DNA from: Clostridiales bacterium SIT11
GTDB taxonomy: Bacteria > Bacillota > Clostridia > Tissierellales > Peptoniphilaceae
Direction of reading: 5' to 3'
Assembly: GCA_001299455.1 (NCBI GenBank)
Contig: CYUK01000003.1
Span: forward strand, 682,001 to 746,000
DNA: 64,000 bases
Each line of letters begins with the position of its first letter. Positions within the stretch are counted from its first letter, which is position 1. This document shows, one piece after another, positions 1-7,878 of this stretch. Both the position numbers and the translations under genes were made by a program. The notes under the pieces are model-generated. The model searched no databases. It was not told the DNA's origin and saw only the letters and a list, made by a program, of their open reading frames with translations.

Positions 1-194
1 GCTTGTCCTGAAATTAAGGTTAAATCCTTTACTGCAGACTCTAAAGCCTTGGGGTTTTCCTTGGCTTCACCAACACCAATGTTGATAATCACTTTTTCAA
101 GCTTTGGTACTTGCATCACATTTTTGTAGTTAAATGTGTCCATAAGGAAGCCCACTACTTCTCCATCATATTTTTCTTTTAATCTGGATTCCAT
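1..194 (-). CDS. rplE: 50S ribosomal protein L5 (partial, N-terminal part)
   Basis: The first 64 codons of ribosomal protein L5 run off the left edge of the window. L5 binds 5S rRNA in the central protuberance of the large subunit. The visible part starts at an ATG (192-194) after an AAGGAGG-type site and contains the typical [17 protein letters not shown] stretch. It is the last visible gene of the S10/spc-type operon and lies 11 bases after rplX, so it is almost certainly co-transcribed with it. Confidence 0.95.
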   Translation of the reverse strand, partial: MESRLKEKYDGEVVGFLMDTFNYKNVMQVPKLEKVIINIGVGEAKENPKALESAVKDLTLISGQ

Positions 195-205
195 TATAGC
201 CTCCT

Positions 206-517
206 TTACTTATCAATCTTCGTACCTGCTGGACGCATAATACGAACTTTTTTACCGTCTTCAATTTGATAGCCAATCCGAACACCCTTTTTGGATGCTG
301 CATCATAGTACATTACATTGGATACATGGATGGGCGCTTCAGTTTTATTGATTCCGCCAGGTTGTTGAGGTCCTCTTGGTTTCACGTGACGAGTCACAAT
401 GTTAACCCCTTCAACCACAACTCGATCTTCTTTGGGAAGCACGCGTTTTACCTTACCTGTTTTCCCACGATCCTTGCCGGAGATTACAATGACGGTATCA
501 TCTCTTTTTATTTTCAC
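206..517 (-). CDS. rplX: 50S ribosomal protein L24
   Basis: L24 is an early-assembly protein of the 50S subunit that contacts domain I of 23S rRNA. The 103-residue length is normal for bacteria. The N-terminal KOW motif is visible at about residues 5-35 ([18 protein letters not shown]), followed by the [11 protein letters not shown] loop. The order rplN-rplX-rplE is the standard bacterial one. Nothing unusual is seen. Confidence 0.97.
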   Translation of the reverse strand: MKIKRDDTVIVISGKDRGKTGKVKRVLPKEDRVVVEGVNIVTRHVKPRGPQQPGGINKTEAPIHVSNVMYYDAASKKGVRIGYQIEDGKKVRIMRPAGTKIDK

Positions 518-528
518 TGTGCCACCTC

Positions 529-897
529 CTAGAGTACTTCAGGAGCCAAGGAAATGATCTTCATAAAGTTGTCTCCACGAAGTTCACGAGTCACTGGCCC
601 AAATATACGAGTCCCGACTGGACTTTTATCATCTTTAATAATGACTGCTGCGTTGTCGTCAAAGCGGATATAAGACCCATCTTTCCGACGGATTCCCTTG
701 CTTGAACGAACAATAACTGCCTTAACTACTTGCCCTTTTTTCACAACACCACCAGGTATTGCGTGCTTTACAGAGCAGACCACAACATCACCAATATTGG
801 CAAATTTTCTGCCGCTTCCGCCTAGGACTTTAATAACTAAGAGTTCTCTTGCACCGGAGTTATCAGCAACGCGCATTCTAGATTCTTGTTGTAACAT
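529..897 (-). CDS. rplN: 50S ribosomal protein L14
   Basis: L14 lies at the subunit interface of the 50S particle and contributes to bridges with 16S rRNA. The protein is 122 residues, the exact usual length, starting [16 protein letters not shown] and ending in the conserved PVTRELR[12 protein letters not shown] region. A clear AAGGAGG site precedes the ATG. It sits 23 bases after rpsQ in the same operon. Confidence 0.98.
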   Translation of the reverse strand: MLQQESRMRVADNSGARELLVIKVLGGSGRKFANIGDVVVCSVKHAIPGGVVKKGQVVKAVIVRSSKGIRRKDGSYIRFDDNAAVIIKDDKSPVGTRIFGPVTRELRGDNFMKIISLAPEVL

Positions 898-920
898 AAT
901 TGCCTCCTTATCAAAAAAAC

Positions 921-1175
921 TTACTTAGCGCGTTCAAGGATTTCCACAAGTCTCCACCGTTTGTCCTTGGACAGAGGTCTTGTTTCCATCAAACGAACGC
1001 GATCACCTATTTTAGCTGTATTTTCTTCATCATGGGCTTTAAACTTTGATGTCTTTTTGAAGCGCTTGCCATAAATAGGATGTGTTTTAAAGGTGGTTGT
1101 AGATACAACAATGGTTTTATCCATCTTATCGGAGACCACAATTCCTGAAATTGTCTTTCTGTTATTTCTTTCCAT
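921..1175 (-). CDS. rpsQ: 30S ribosomal protein S17
   Basis: S17 is a primary 16S rRNA-binding protein with an OB fold. The 84-residue product shows the conserved [14 protein letters not shown] strand pair near residues 11-25 and the [21 protein letters not shown] end. It follows rpmC by only three bases, so the two are probably translationally coupled. Confidence 0.97.
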   Translation of the reverse strand: MERNNRKTISGIVVSDKMDKTIVVSTTTFKTHPIYGKRFKKTSKFKAHDEENTAKIGDRVRLMETRPLSKDKRWRLVEILERAK

Positions 1176-1178
1176 TTA

Positions 1179-1385
1179 TTATGCCTCCTTTCCTAAACCA
1201 AGCTCACGTTCCCTTAAAATTGTCTTCACACGAGCAATATCTTTTTTCACTCCGGGAATAGATGATGAATTATCCAATTGACCGGTAGCTAATTGAAAGC
1301 GTAAGTTGAACAATTCGTTTTTCAGTTCAGATACTTTTGCTGTCAACTCTTCTGTTGACAATTGGCGAATTTCTTTAACCTTCAC
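1179..1385 (-). CDS. rpmC: 50S ribosomal protein L29 (GTG start, overlaps rplP)
   Basis: L29 lies near the polypeptide exit tunnel and helps form the docking site for trigger factor and SRP. I place the start at GTG 1383-1385, giving 68 residues beginning [14 protein letters not shown], which matches the normal L29 N-terminus. An AGGATGGTG ribosome site lies six bases upstream. An ATG at 1395-1397 is in frame but sits directly on the Shine-Dalgarno sequence. With the GTG start the gene overlaps the end of rplP by 11 bases, which suggests translational coupling. Confidence 0.9.
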   Translation of the reverse strand: MKVKEIRQLSTEELTAKVSELKNELFNLRFQLATGQLDNSSSIPGVKKDIARVKTILRERELGLGKEA

Positions 1386-1812
1386 TTGATTCACCATCCT
1401 TTTCTTCATATCTAGCAATGAAACGAGTCTTAATCGGAAGCTTGTTAGATGCAAGACGCATAGCTTCTCTTGCAACTTCATCACTAACCCCACTCATTTC
1501 AAATAGTACACGCCCTGGTTTAACAACACTGACCCAGTAAGCAGGTGCCCCTTTCCCGGAACCCATCCGAGTTTCAGCAGGCTTTTCAGTTACTGGCTTG
1601 TCTGGGAAAATTTTAATCCAAATGTTCCCGCCACGGCGGATATAACGTGTCATGGCACGACGGGCAGCTTCAATTTGGTTTGAAGTAATCCAAGAAGGTT
1701 CTAAGGCTTGAAGACCGTAATCACCGTATGTTAAGGTGTTACCGCGGCTTGCTTTACCCTTCATTCTGCCTCGATGCACACGACGATATTTCACTCTCTT
1801 TGGCATTAACAT
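1375..1812 (-). CDS. rplP: 50S ribosomal protein L16
   Basis: L16 organises the A-site region of 23S rRNA and contacts the tRNA elbow. The protein is 145 residues and begins [15 protein letters not shown], the canonical start. The [24 protein letters not shown] core is intact. The tail carries a few extra Lys/Asp/Glu/Ser residues, and its coding sequence also contains the L29 start. Confidence 0.97.
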   Translation of the reverse strand: MLMPKRVKYRRVHRGRMKGKASRGNTLTYGDYGLQALEPSWITSNQIEAARRAMTRYIRRGGNIWIKIFPDKPVTEKPAETRMGSGKGAPAYWVSVVKPGRVLFEMSGVSDEVAREAMRLASNKLPIKTRFIARYEEKDGESSEG

Positions 1813-1833
1813 AAGCGTCTCTCCTTCCTTGGA

Positions 1834-2595
1834 TTACGCATTCTTACCATCGGCGGCTCTGTTATTTGAGCTGCGTTGACGGCCCCTGCGATCCCTATTA
1901 TCTCTCCTGTCACGGTCATTGCCCCGTCTGTCTCTACGGTTACGTGGAGGTCTGTTTCCCTTAAATTCAGGAAGAACTTCTCCCTTATAAAGCCATACCT
2001 TTACCCCAATTTTTCCATAGGTTGTATTGGCTTCGGCAAAGCCGTAATCAATGTCAGCCCGTAAAGTTTGTAGAGGAATCGTTCCTTCGCTGTAGCCTTC
2101 TGTCCGAGCCATATCCGCTCCGCCTAGACGACCAGAAACAGAAGTCTTAATTCCCTTTGCTCCTAGACGCATGGTTCTTTGGATAGCTTGCTTCATAGCC
2201 CGACGGAAAGAAACCCTCCGTTCCAAGGAAAAAGCAATATTTTCTGCTACTAATTGAGCATCCATATCCGCTACCTTAATTTCTTCTACATTAACAACCA
2301 CACTGCGGCCTGTTCTTTTTTCTAATTCCTTGCGAAGTTCTTCAACTCCAGCACCACCACGGCCAATGACCATTCCTGGTTTTGCCGTGTAAATTGTTAC
2401 TTTTACCTTGTTCGCAGCACGTTCAATTTGAATATTGGAGATACCGGCTTGGTATAAAGAATCCTTCACGTATGTGCGAATTTTATTATCTTCTAATAAA
2501 AGTTCCCCGAAGTTTTTGCTCTTGGCATACCATTTGGAGTCCCAATCTTTGATAACGCCAACTCTTAGTCCCTTCGGATTTACTTTTTGACCCAT
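1834..2595 (-). CDS. rpsC: 30S ribosomal protein S3 with Arg/Asp/Asn-rich tail
   Basis: S3 sits at the mRNA entry channel and has helicase-related roles there. The type II KH domain is visible with its GRGG loop at residues 78-81. The usual S3 core ends near residue 212. The last roughly 41 residues form a low-complexity tail made mainly of Arg, Asp, Asn and Gly in RRDRR/NRDRR-like units. Tails of this kind are known in some Firmicutes and Actinobacteria S3 proteins and presumably bind RNA. Length is 253 residues against about 217 for the short Bacillus type. Confidence 0.96.
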   Translation of the reverse strand: MGQKVNPKGLRVGVIKDWDSKWYAKSKNFGELLLEDNKIRTYVKDSLYQAGISNIQIERAANKVKVTIYTAKPGMVIGRGGAGVEELRKELEKRTGRSVVVNVEEIKVADMDAQLVAENIAFSLERRVSFRRAMKQAIQRTMRLGAKGIKTSVSGRLGGADMARTEGYSEGTIPLQTLRADIDYGFAEANTTYGKIGVKVWLYKGEVLPEFKGNRPPRNRRDRRGNDRDRRDNRDRRGRQRSSNNRAADGKNA

Positions 2596-2607
2596 GTATA
2601 ACCCCCC

Positions 2608-2943
2608 TTATTCTCGCTCTGCAACTACTACGCCAATATGACTTGATCTCTTTAAGATTGGATAAGCCATACCCTTAGCCTTTGGACGATAACGCTTCAT
2701 AGTGGGACCGTCATTGGCATAAGCTTCCTTAACGTATAAATCACTGCGATCTAAGCTCAGGTTATTTTCTGCATTGGCAACAGCAGAGGATAATACCTTG
2801 TAAAGTTCCTTTGCCCCACGTTTTGTAGTAAACTCTAACTTTGCAAGAGCTTCATCCACTTGAAGCCCCCGAATTTCGTCACAAATAAAGTGAACTTTAA
2901 GTGGGGAAATACGAACATATTTTGCAACAGCTTTTGCTTCCAT
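2608..2943 (-). CDS. rplV: 50S ribosomal protein L22
   Basis: L22 lines the exit tunnel with its beta-hairpin, where macrolide-resistance changes arise. I choose ATG 2941-2943, which follows a GGAGGG site and gives 111 residues starting [17 protein letters not shown] longer frame upstream overlaps rpsS and lacks family similarity. The hairpin region [17 protein letters not shown] is intact. Confidence 0.96.
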   Translation of the reverse strand: MEAKAVAKYVRISPLKVHFICDEIRGLQVDEALAKLEFTTKRGAKELYKVLSSAVANAENNLSLDRSDLYVKEAYANDGPTMKRYRPKAKGMAYPILKRSSHIGVVVAERE

Positions 2944-2956
2944 TCTTTTTCCCTCC

Positions 2957-3235
2957 TTATTGTACTGACGTGGACTTGTCAGCCGTATGACCACGGAAAG
3001 TTCTTGTTAGAACAAATTCACCTAGTTTATGACCAACCATATCTTCTGTAATGTATATTGGCACATGCTTGCGACCATCGTGGACAGCAATCGTGTGAGA
3101 AACCATTTCTGGGAAGATGGTAGACCGACGTGACCAAGTCTTAATTACTTTCTTTTCGTTTTTTTCATTTAAAGCATCAACCTTTTTTAGAAGATGTTCA
3201 TCTGCAAAAGGTCCCTTTTTAAGTGAACGACCCAT
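2957..3235 (-). CDS. rpsS: 30S ribosomal protein S19
   Basis: S19 forms a complex with S13 in the head of the 30S subunit and contacts P-site tRNA. At 92 residues it has the standard length, with the [19 protein letters not shown] start and the [16 protein letters not shown] signature. It sits 13 bases before rplV and 16 after rplB. Confidence 0.98.
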   Translation of the reverse strand: MGRSLKKGPFADEHLLKKVDALNEKNEKKVIKTWSRRSTIFPEMVSHTIAVHDGRKHVPIYITEDMVGHKLGEFVLTRTFRGHTADKSTSVQ

Positions 3236-3251
3236 AACTTCCTCCTCTCAG

Positions 3252-4082
3252 TTATTTCTTACGACGACGGACAATATACATATTGGACTTCTTGTTCTTC
3301 TTCCGAGTTTTTAAGCCCAATGTCTTCTTGCCCCAAGGACTCATTGGAGATGGACGACCAATTGGTGTTCTACCTTCCCCACCACCATGTGGATGGTCTA
3401 CAGGGTTCATAGCAGACCCACGTACATGAGGTCTGAAACCAAGATGACGTTTCCGTCCAGCCTTACCTAGGGTAATCAGTTCGTTGGATACATTTCCAAC
3501 TTGACCCACAGTCCCCCGGCATTCAATGTTCACCCGGCGGTATTCTCCAGAAGGAAGACGTAAGGTTGCATACTTTCCTTCCTTCGCCGTTAATTGTGCA
3601 CTGGTTCCTGCAGAGCGGACAAGTTGTCCCCCTCTGCCTGGAATCAATTCGATATTGTGTAGAACAGTACCTACAGGAATATCCTTTAATTGCAGTGCAT
3701 TTCCAACCTTAATGTCCGCTTCGTGGCCAGATTCAATTTTATCTCCCACCTTTAAGCCTACAGGTTGTAAAATATATCTCTTTTCCCCATCTTCGTAGTT
3801 AATGAGGGCAATATAAGCGGTTCTGTTTGGATCGTATTCAATACTTGCTACACGACCAACAATGCCATCTTTATCTCTTTTAAAATCAATAATACGATAT
3901 TTTTTCTTTGCTCCGCCACCACGGTGCCGACTCGTAATGTGTCCATGGGCATTCCGTCCAGCATGTTTGTTTAAAGAAACTACTAAAGACTTTTCTGGTT
4001 TAGATCTTGTAATTTCTTCATAAGTGGACACAGTCATTTGTCTACGAGCAGGAGTGGTTGGTTTATAGCCTTTAATTGCCAT
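3252..4082 (-). CDS. rplB: 50S ribosomal protein L2
   Basis: L2 is essential for subunit association and supports the peptidyl transferase centre. The 276-residue protein has the usual start [19 protein letters not shown] and the conserved [18 protein letters not shown] loop near the C-terminus, which carries the histidine implicated near the catalytic centre. Normal length and context. Confidence 0.98.
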   Translation of the reverse strand: MAIKGYKPTTPARRQMTVSTYEEITRSKPEKSLVVSLNKHAGRNAHGHITSRHRGGGAKKKYRIIDFKRDKDGIVGRVASIEYDPNRTAYIALINYEDGEKRYILQPVGLKVGDKIESGHEADIKVGNALQLKDIPVGTVLHNIELIPGRGGQLVRSAGTSAQLTAKEGKYATLRLPSGEYRRVNIECRGTVGQVGNVSNELITLGKAGRKRHLGFRPHVRGSAMNPVDHPHGGGEGRTPIGRPSPMSPWGKKTLGLKTRKKNKKSNMYIVRRRKK

Positions 4083-4099
4083 TTCTCTTCCCCCTTATC

Positions 4100-4390
4100 T
4101 TATTGCATACCTTCAAAGAATTCGATTGGCTTGGAATCTTCCGTCAACTTTACAATTGCTTTTTTCCAAGCACTTCTGCGTCCTTGTGTCGCCCCTTGAC
4201 GTTTTAACTTGCCGCGCATATTCATAGTGTTTACACGAGCAACCTTTACATCAAAGACTCCTTCAACAGCCTTTTTGATTTCCGCCTTATTGGCTCTACG
4301 GTCAACAACAAAGGTGTATTTTCCTTCTTCCATGGCGTCCATACTTCTTTCTGTAACGATAGGACGAATAATTACATCATAGATATTCAT
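4100..4390 (-). CDS. rplW: 50S ribosomal protein L23
   Basis: L23 is the main docking protein at the tunnel exit for trigger factor and SRP. The product is 96 residues, with the typical [13 protein letters not shown] start and a [14 protein letters not shown] hairpin. Its ATG overlaps the rplD stop by four bases, a common coupling arrangement. Confidence 0.97.
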   Translation of the reverse strand: MNIYDVIIRPIVTERSMDAMEEGKYTFVVDRRANKAEIKKAVEGVFDVKVARVNTMNMRGKLKRQGATQGRRSAWKKAIVKLTEDSKPIEFFEGMQ

Positions 4391-5013
4391 GATTCATACA
4401 CCTCCTCAATAGTTTTCAAAGAATCTTGGTCAAGAATTAAAGAATTGTATTTTAATAAATCATACACATTTAAACTCTTTACATTGACAACCTTGACTCC
4501 TGGAATATTCTTTGCAGCCCGTACAATAGAATTTGAAGAATCTGCAACAACAACTAGGGCCTTCTTGTCTGCCTTTACAGCATCTAAGAATTGAACAGCC
4601 TTCTTCGTCTTTGCTTCATCTAATTGGTAGTTATCCACTAAAATAAGTTCTTCCTCTTGAACCTTAGAAGTTAAAACACTCTTTAAAGCAAGAACCCTTA
4701 CCTTCTTTGGTGTCTTATAGGAATAATCTCTTGGCTTTGGTGCAAAAACAACACCGCCACCCTTCCATTGAGGAGACCGGATGGATCCTTGACGAGCCCG
4801 ACCCGTTCCCTTTTGTCTCCAAGGTTTACGTCCACCGCCCCGGACTTCTGCACGAGTCTTGGCAGATTGGCTTCCTTGACGACGGTTGGCCAGTATATTC
4901 TTAACAACTAAATATACAGCATGTTCATTGACTTCTATGTCAAAAATGTCTTCTTTTAACTCAACTTCTTGGACGGACTTGCCTTCCATATTGAGCATTT
5001 GAATCTTAGGCAT
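4387..5013 (-). CDS. rplD: 50S ribosomal protein L4
   Basis: L4 is an early assembly protein with a loop lining the exit tunnel. In some bacteria it is also the autogenous repressor of the S10 operon. The 208-residue protein has the tunnel-loop region [21 protein letters not shown] intact and a normal C-terminal domain. In this window it is downstream of a structured leader that could serve feedback control, but no L4 binding site was recognised. Confidence 0.97.
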   Translation of the reverse strand: MPKIQMLNMEGKSVQEVELKEDIFDIEVNEHAVYLVVKNILANRRQGSQSAKTRAEVRGGGRKPWRQKGTGRARQGSIRSPQWKGGGVVFAPKPRDYSYKTPKKVRVLALKSVLTSKVQEEELILVDNYQLDEAKTKKAVQFLDAVKADKKALVVVADSSNSIVRAAKNIPGVKVVNVKSLNVYDLLKYNSLILDQDSLKTIEEVYES

Positions 5014-5033
5014 ATTCGCTTCCTCCTTCCAAG

Positions 5034-5666
5034 TTAGTTCGCATTTTTCACAGTTTCTTTCACTGTGACAAGACCTTTTTTCGGACCGGGAATGGCACCT
5101 TTCACGAGGAGGACGCCTGTTTCTACGTCCACACGAATGACTTCAAGGTTTTGAACTGTTACACGTTCATTCCCCATCTTTCCAGCCATTCGGTGTCCCT
5201 TCCATACCTTTCCAGGATAAGAAGCAGCGCCCATACCACCAGGCATCCGGTGGAATTTAGAACCATGGGTTTCACGACCCCGTCCAAAGTGGTGACGTTT
5301 AATAACCCCGGCAGTTCCTTTTCCCTTGCTGGTCCCAGTGACATCAACCTTGTCCCCGGCAGCAAAAATATCTACCTTAATTTCATCCCCAAGATTGTAG
5401 CTGTCTACATCATCTGTCCGGAATTCCCGTAGATACTTTCTATATTCTACCCCTGCCTTATCGAAGTGTCCCTTCATAGGCTTGTTTACTTTCTTTTCCT
5501 TAATAGCACCAGATGCAACTTGGATTGCATTGTATCCATCTGTTTCCACTGTTTTCTTTTGAACCACAATTTGGGGTTCCATTTCAATTACAGTGACTGG
5601 GACAACTGTGCCATTTTCATCAAAAAGTTGGGTCATGCCTAACTTTTTGCCAATCATGTACTTCAT
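5034..5666 (-). CDS. rplC: 50S ribosomal protein L3
   Basis: L3 reaches into the peptidyl transferase centre. I start at ATG 5664-5666, which follows AGGAGGTG by six bases and gives 210 residues beginning [15 protein letters not shown]. An ATG three codons upstream lies inside the ribosome site. The [15 protein letters not shown] loop, which approaches the active site, is present. Confidence 0.95.
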   Translation of the reverse strand: MKYMIGKKLGMTQLFDENGTVVPVTVIEMEPQIVVQKKTVETDGYNAIQVASGAIKEKKVNKPMKGHFDKAGVEYRKYLREFRTDDVDSYNLGDEIKVDIFAAGDKVDVTGTSKGKGTAGVIKRHHFGRGRETHGSKFHRMPGGMGAASYPGKVWKGHRMAGKMGNERVTVQNLEVIRVDVETGVLLVKGAIPGPKKGLVTVKETVKNAN

Positions 5667-5731
5667 TTCCTGCACCTCCTGAGTGATAGCGGATTGCTAA
5701 AGAGCAATCATAACCTAAAATTATGAAAAAA

Positions 5732-6043
5732 TTATAATTTTATTTCAATGTCTACGCCAGCTGGTAAATTTAACTTCATTAAAGAATCTACCGTCTTTTG
5801 ATTTGGGTTGGCGATATCAATTAAGCGCTTGTGGGTTCTTTGTTCAAATTGTTCCCGGCTGTCCTTGTGCTTGTGCACAGACCGTAAAATAGTAATTACT
5901 TCCTTGTCTGTTGGAAGTGGAATTGGTCCGGACACCTTGGCACCTGTTGCCTTAGATGCTTCAACAATACGCTTAGCTGAGTTGTCTAAAACCTCATGGT
6001 CATAAGCTTTTAGACGGATACGAATTTTTTGTTTCTTTGACAT
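5732..6043 (-). CDS. rpsJ: 30S ribosomal protein S10
   Basis: S10 is a 30S head protein that also acts as NusE in transcription antitermination. The protein is 103 residues with the normal GPIPLPT and RTHKRLIDI segments. It is the first gene of the operon. Upstream lie an AGGAGGAG site, a roughly 190-base structured leader and a good promoter. Confidence 0.98.
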   Translation of the reverse strand: MSKKQKIRIRLKAYDHEVLDNSAKRIVEASKATGAKVSGPIPLPTDKEVITILRSVHKHKDSREQFEQRTHKRLIDIANPNQKTVDSLMKLNLPAGVDIEIKL

Positions 6044-6234
6044 ATTCTCCTCCTAAAGTTTTGCTTTGCGAGAAGTCGGCTCCCATACACCCAGCCGGGT
6101 GTATCCTAAACGGATAAAATAAAAAAGGGACCCTGTCGCAGGAAGTCTAGCTCCCCACTACTCCACAGTAATTCCCTTAAAAGAGAAACTCTTTAAGCAA
6201 CCTACTGCATCTTCGCAATGTCATTTAATCATAC
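6044..6234 (-). promoter_or_regulatory. S10 operon leader with attenuator-like hairpins
   Basis: This is the untranslated leader between the S10 operon promoter and rpsJ. It contains a perfect 8-bp hairpin (6085-6104: ATACACCC, loop, GGGTGTAT). Upstream in transcript order, near 6120-6165, a GC-rich stem has an inner CCTG-CGA-CAGG hairpin and an outer GGGA/TCCC closure, followed by six U residues at about 6123-6128. The second structure looks like an intrinsic terminator ahead of rpsJ, so attenuation of the operon is plausible. The regulator is unknown. Confidence 0.5.
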
Positions 6235-6240
6235 CTTAAT

Positions 6241-6269
6241 AGTATATAAGGAAAGCCTCCATTTGACAA
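6241..6269 (-). promoter_or_regulatory. Promoter of the S10 operon
   Basis: On the minus strand TTGTCA (6264-6269) is separated by 17 bases from TATACT (6241-6246), a good sigma-A match. Transcription would start near 6234, about 190 bases before rpsJ. Confidence 0.75.
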
Positions 6270-6404
6270 GGTCTTTCCCTATATTTTTCCAAGATTTTCT
6301 TATTTTTTTATTTTTTGAACGAAGTTTTATTTGTTTCCCTTGGATCGAACTTGTTTATTTTACCAGAAATCTACAACTTGTAAAGGGGTTTTAGAAAATT
6401 TTAC

Positions 6405-6444
6405 AAAAAATAAAATTCTTCCCTATATATAAGGAAGAATTTTA
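6405..6444 (-). terminator. Intrinsic terminator, perfect 12-bp stem
   Basis: TAAAATTCTTCC at 6411-6422 pairs perfectly with GGAAGAATTTTA at 6433-6444. The minus-strand transcript continues into six U residues. It would stop any minus-strand transcription from the 7-kb gene before the S10 promoter. The 6270-6404 stretch between promoter and terminator is AT-rich and shows no gene. Confidence 0.7.
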
Positions 6445-6463
6445 TCAATAGCAAGGTATGATA

Positions 6464-6523
6464 GGCTAGAATGCCGTCGATTTCACCCAATCAATAGGCT
6501 TTTCTCTGCTACAGTCAGGCGAC
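6464..6523. repeat. 60-bp direct repeat, copy 1 (REP spacer unit)
   Basis: This 60-base unit is repeated 175 bases downstream with three mismatches. It contains a small GTCGATT/AATCAAT hairpin (6476-6495) that also occurs as GTTGATT/AATCAAC between hairpins in the 58-60 kb cluster. It ends in a truncated REP (CAGGCGAC), so it is a piece of the same composite repeat system. Confidence 0.8.
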
Positions 6524-6543
6524 CTAGTCTAAAGTAGAAAAAA

Positions 6544-6567
6544 GTAGGGGCTGCCTTGTGCAGCCCG
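6544..6567 (+). repeat. REP hairpin, stem allele B
   Basis: GTAG (6544-6547) is followed by GGGCTGC, loop CTTGT, GCAGCCC and G. Same sequence as the minus-strand copies at 58998, 59848 and 63871. Confidence 0.85.
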
Positions 6568-6638
6568 AAGGACCAACAGTGAAAATATGACGTCAGCCAA
6601 TTTTTGCCAATCACCTTTCGGGCGATACTTGTTAAGCG

Positions 6639-6698
6639 GGCTAGACTGTCGTCGATTTCACCCAATCAACAGGCTTTTCTCTGCTACAGTCAGGCGAC
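6639..6698. repeat. 60-bp direct repeat, copy 2
   Basis: This is the second copy of the 6464-6523 unit (57 of 60 positions equal by eye). Unlike copy 1, it runs into a complete REP hairpin at 6691-6714. Confidence 0.8.
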
Positions 6699-6714
6699 AC
6701 TAGGTCGCCCCTAC
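6691..6714 (-). repeat. REP hairpin, stem allele A (one outer mismatch)
   Basis: Read on the minus strand: GTAG, GGGCGAC, loop CTAGT, GTCGCCT, G. The outermost pair is a G-T wobble; otherwise it is identical to allele A. Confidence 0.8.
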
Positions 6715-6748
6715 TTAGCATGAGACCTGCCACAAAATCAAAGATTTT

Positions 6749-6775
6749 GGACTAGGGCTTCAACCTAGCCCCTAC
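6749..6775 (-). repeat. REP hairpin, stem allele D
   Basis: Minus strand: GTAG, then GGGCTAGG, a seven-base loop, CCTAGTCC. It is flanked downstream by AAAATCTTTGATTT-like sequence, as is the copy at 59714. This is a longer-loop variant of the family. Confidence 0.75.
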
Positions 6776-6820
6776 GAAATCTGCTACAAAAATATCCAAT
6801 GTAGGCTTTTCTAAAGACAA

Positions 6821-6847
6821 AAAGAGCAAGGTTTCCCTCGCTCTTTT
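6821..6847 (-). terminator. Intrinsic terminator of the disrupted secreted-protein gene
   Basis: The minus-strand transcript forms AAAGAGC-AGG/CCT-GCTCTTT followed by Us. It lies 15 bases beyond the stop at 6862, not next to the stop at 7066. This supports 6862 as the original gene end. Confidence 0.75.
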
Positions 6848-6861
6848 CTACATACCTTCTC

Positions 6862-7065
6862 TTACTTCTTTTCAACAGTTACAATTATTTCTTTTTTCAG
6901 CCGGTCTCGTAAGTTTTTGTAATGAGGTGTTTCCACCCTCTTCCGACAAGCAGCTTCTTCCTTTTCATCAAAACCATTGGGATACCAAAGCTGATCTAAA
7001 AAGGTATAGGCATTTCCCTGCCAGTCGATTTCTCGCTCTGCTCCAATATTGTTGTCCTCTGGTCC
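6862..7065 (-). pseudogene. Detached C-terminal part of the secreted copper-amine-oxidase-like protein
   Basis: Reading continues in the same frame beyond the TAA at 7066-7068 for 67 sense codons (starting GPEDNNIGAEREIDW, ending KKEIIVTVEKK) and then stops at TAA 6862-6864. The composition is protein-like and a terminator follows directly. I infer that one nonsense change (probably GAA or CAA to TAA) split a gene of about 296 codons. Readthrough or a sequencing error remains possible. There is no start codon or ribosome site for independent translation. Confidence 0.7.
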
Positions 7066-7755
7066 TTATCCAGGTTGGAAATAGGCTTGACGGATGGAGA
7101 ATAATTCTCCATAGAGGCGGTTAGGATTCTTGACCCCGATTTTTTCATGGAAGTAAACACTTTCTATCATGTCATTTTTATCCCTTTTAATGGAGATTTC
7201 CTTCATTAAATCCTTGGGAACTTGGATGGTCACCTTGGGATTTCCAAAGTGAATGACTTCATAAGCTTTGGCTACTGTCAGTTTTTTTAACCCATTCAGG
7301 TTAATATTTCCAGTCTTCCCCACCACACAAGTAAAGCTAGCTTGGTGCCAATCCACCTTTTTATTAAAGGCTTCTCCAATAAAGCGAATGGGAATATAGG
7401 TCCGGTTCTTGTAAATAATAGGATTTACATCCATGGACCGGTTTTCTCCATTGACAGTAAAGTCCTTGGAATAAACATTCATGACAATGTTGGTATTTCC
7501 TCCATTGATCCGGATGTCCTTGGTGGCCGGGTCATAGTGGACCTTGCAATTGAGGGTTTCTCCAATCAACCGCAGGGGCACATAAGTCCTGTTGTTGCTG
7601 GCAAAGCCTGTAGCTTGGTTGTTGTCCTTGTTTTCTACCGATTCAATGATTTTTCCATCTACAACCACCCGGATATCCATAGTATGGGCGTAGATAGTCG
7701 TCCCCATCAAGGCTGCAAAAATCATTAAAAATACCAGTTTTTTTAGAAATTTCAT
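7066..7755 (-). CDS. Secreted protein with copper amine oxidase N-terminal-like domains (prematurely stopped)
   Basis: The product begins with a signal peptide (MKFLKKLVFLMIFAALMGTTIYA). Two repeats of the copper amine oxidase N-terminal type follow, each with a YVPLRLIGE- or YIPIRFIGE-like motif (around residues 57-65 and 121-129). In Firmicutes such domains are common on exported proteins and probably mediate cell-envelope or protein binding; no oxidase chemistry is implied. The C-terminal part (about residues 150-229) is not recognised. The frame is interrupted at 7066 by a TAA and continues in frame to 6862, so the expressed protein is likely truncated. Confidence 0.8.
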   Translation of the reverse strand: MKFLKKLVFLMIFAALMGTTIYAHTMDIRVVVDGKIIESVENKDNNQATGFASNNRTYVPLRLIGETLNCKVHYDPATKDIRINGGNTNIVMNVYSKDFTVNGENRSMDVNPIIYKNRTYIPIRFIGEAFNKKVDWHQASFTCVVGKTGNINLNGLKKLTVAKAYEVIHFGNPKVTIQVPKDLMKEISIKRDKNDMIESVYFHEKIGVKNPNRLYGELFSIRQAYFQPG

Positions 7756-7800
7756 AGCTTTCCTCCTTGTCTTTTACCTTTAGATTAGCATATTGCCATA

Positions 7801-7830
7801 AGAAAAGAAACCAAGTTCGGTTTCTTTTTC
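7801..7830 (-). terminator. Intrinsic terminator after pyk
   Basis: AGAAACC (7806-7812) pairs with GGTTTCT (7819-7825). On the minus strand it is followed by a U-rich tract. It separates pyk from the secreted-protein gene. Confidence 0.6.
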
Positions 7831-7878
7831 TATCTAATTCTTTGGCTCTGAACTCAGATGACAAGACTTCTAAGTCAC

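Noticed and set aside
1386-1493. Longer L29 with about 36 extra N-terminal residues
   Set aside because: The extension lies entirely within the rplP coding sequence and does not resemble L29; the GTG at 1385 has the proper ribosome site.
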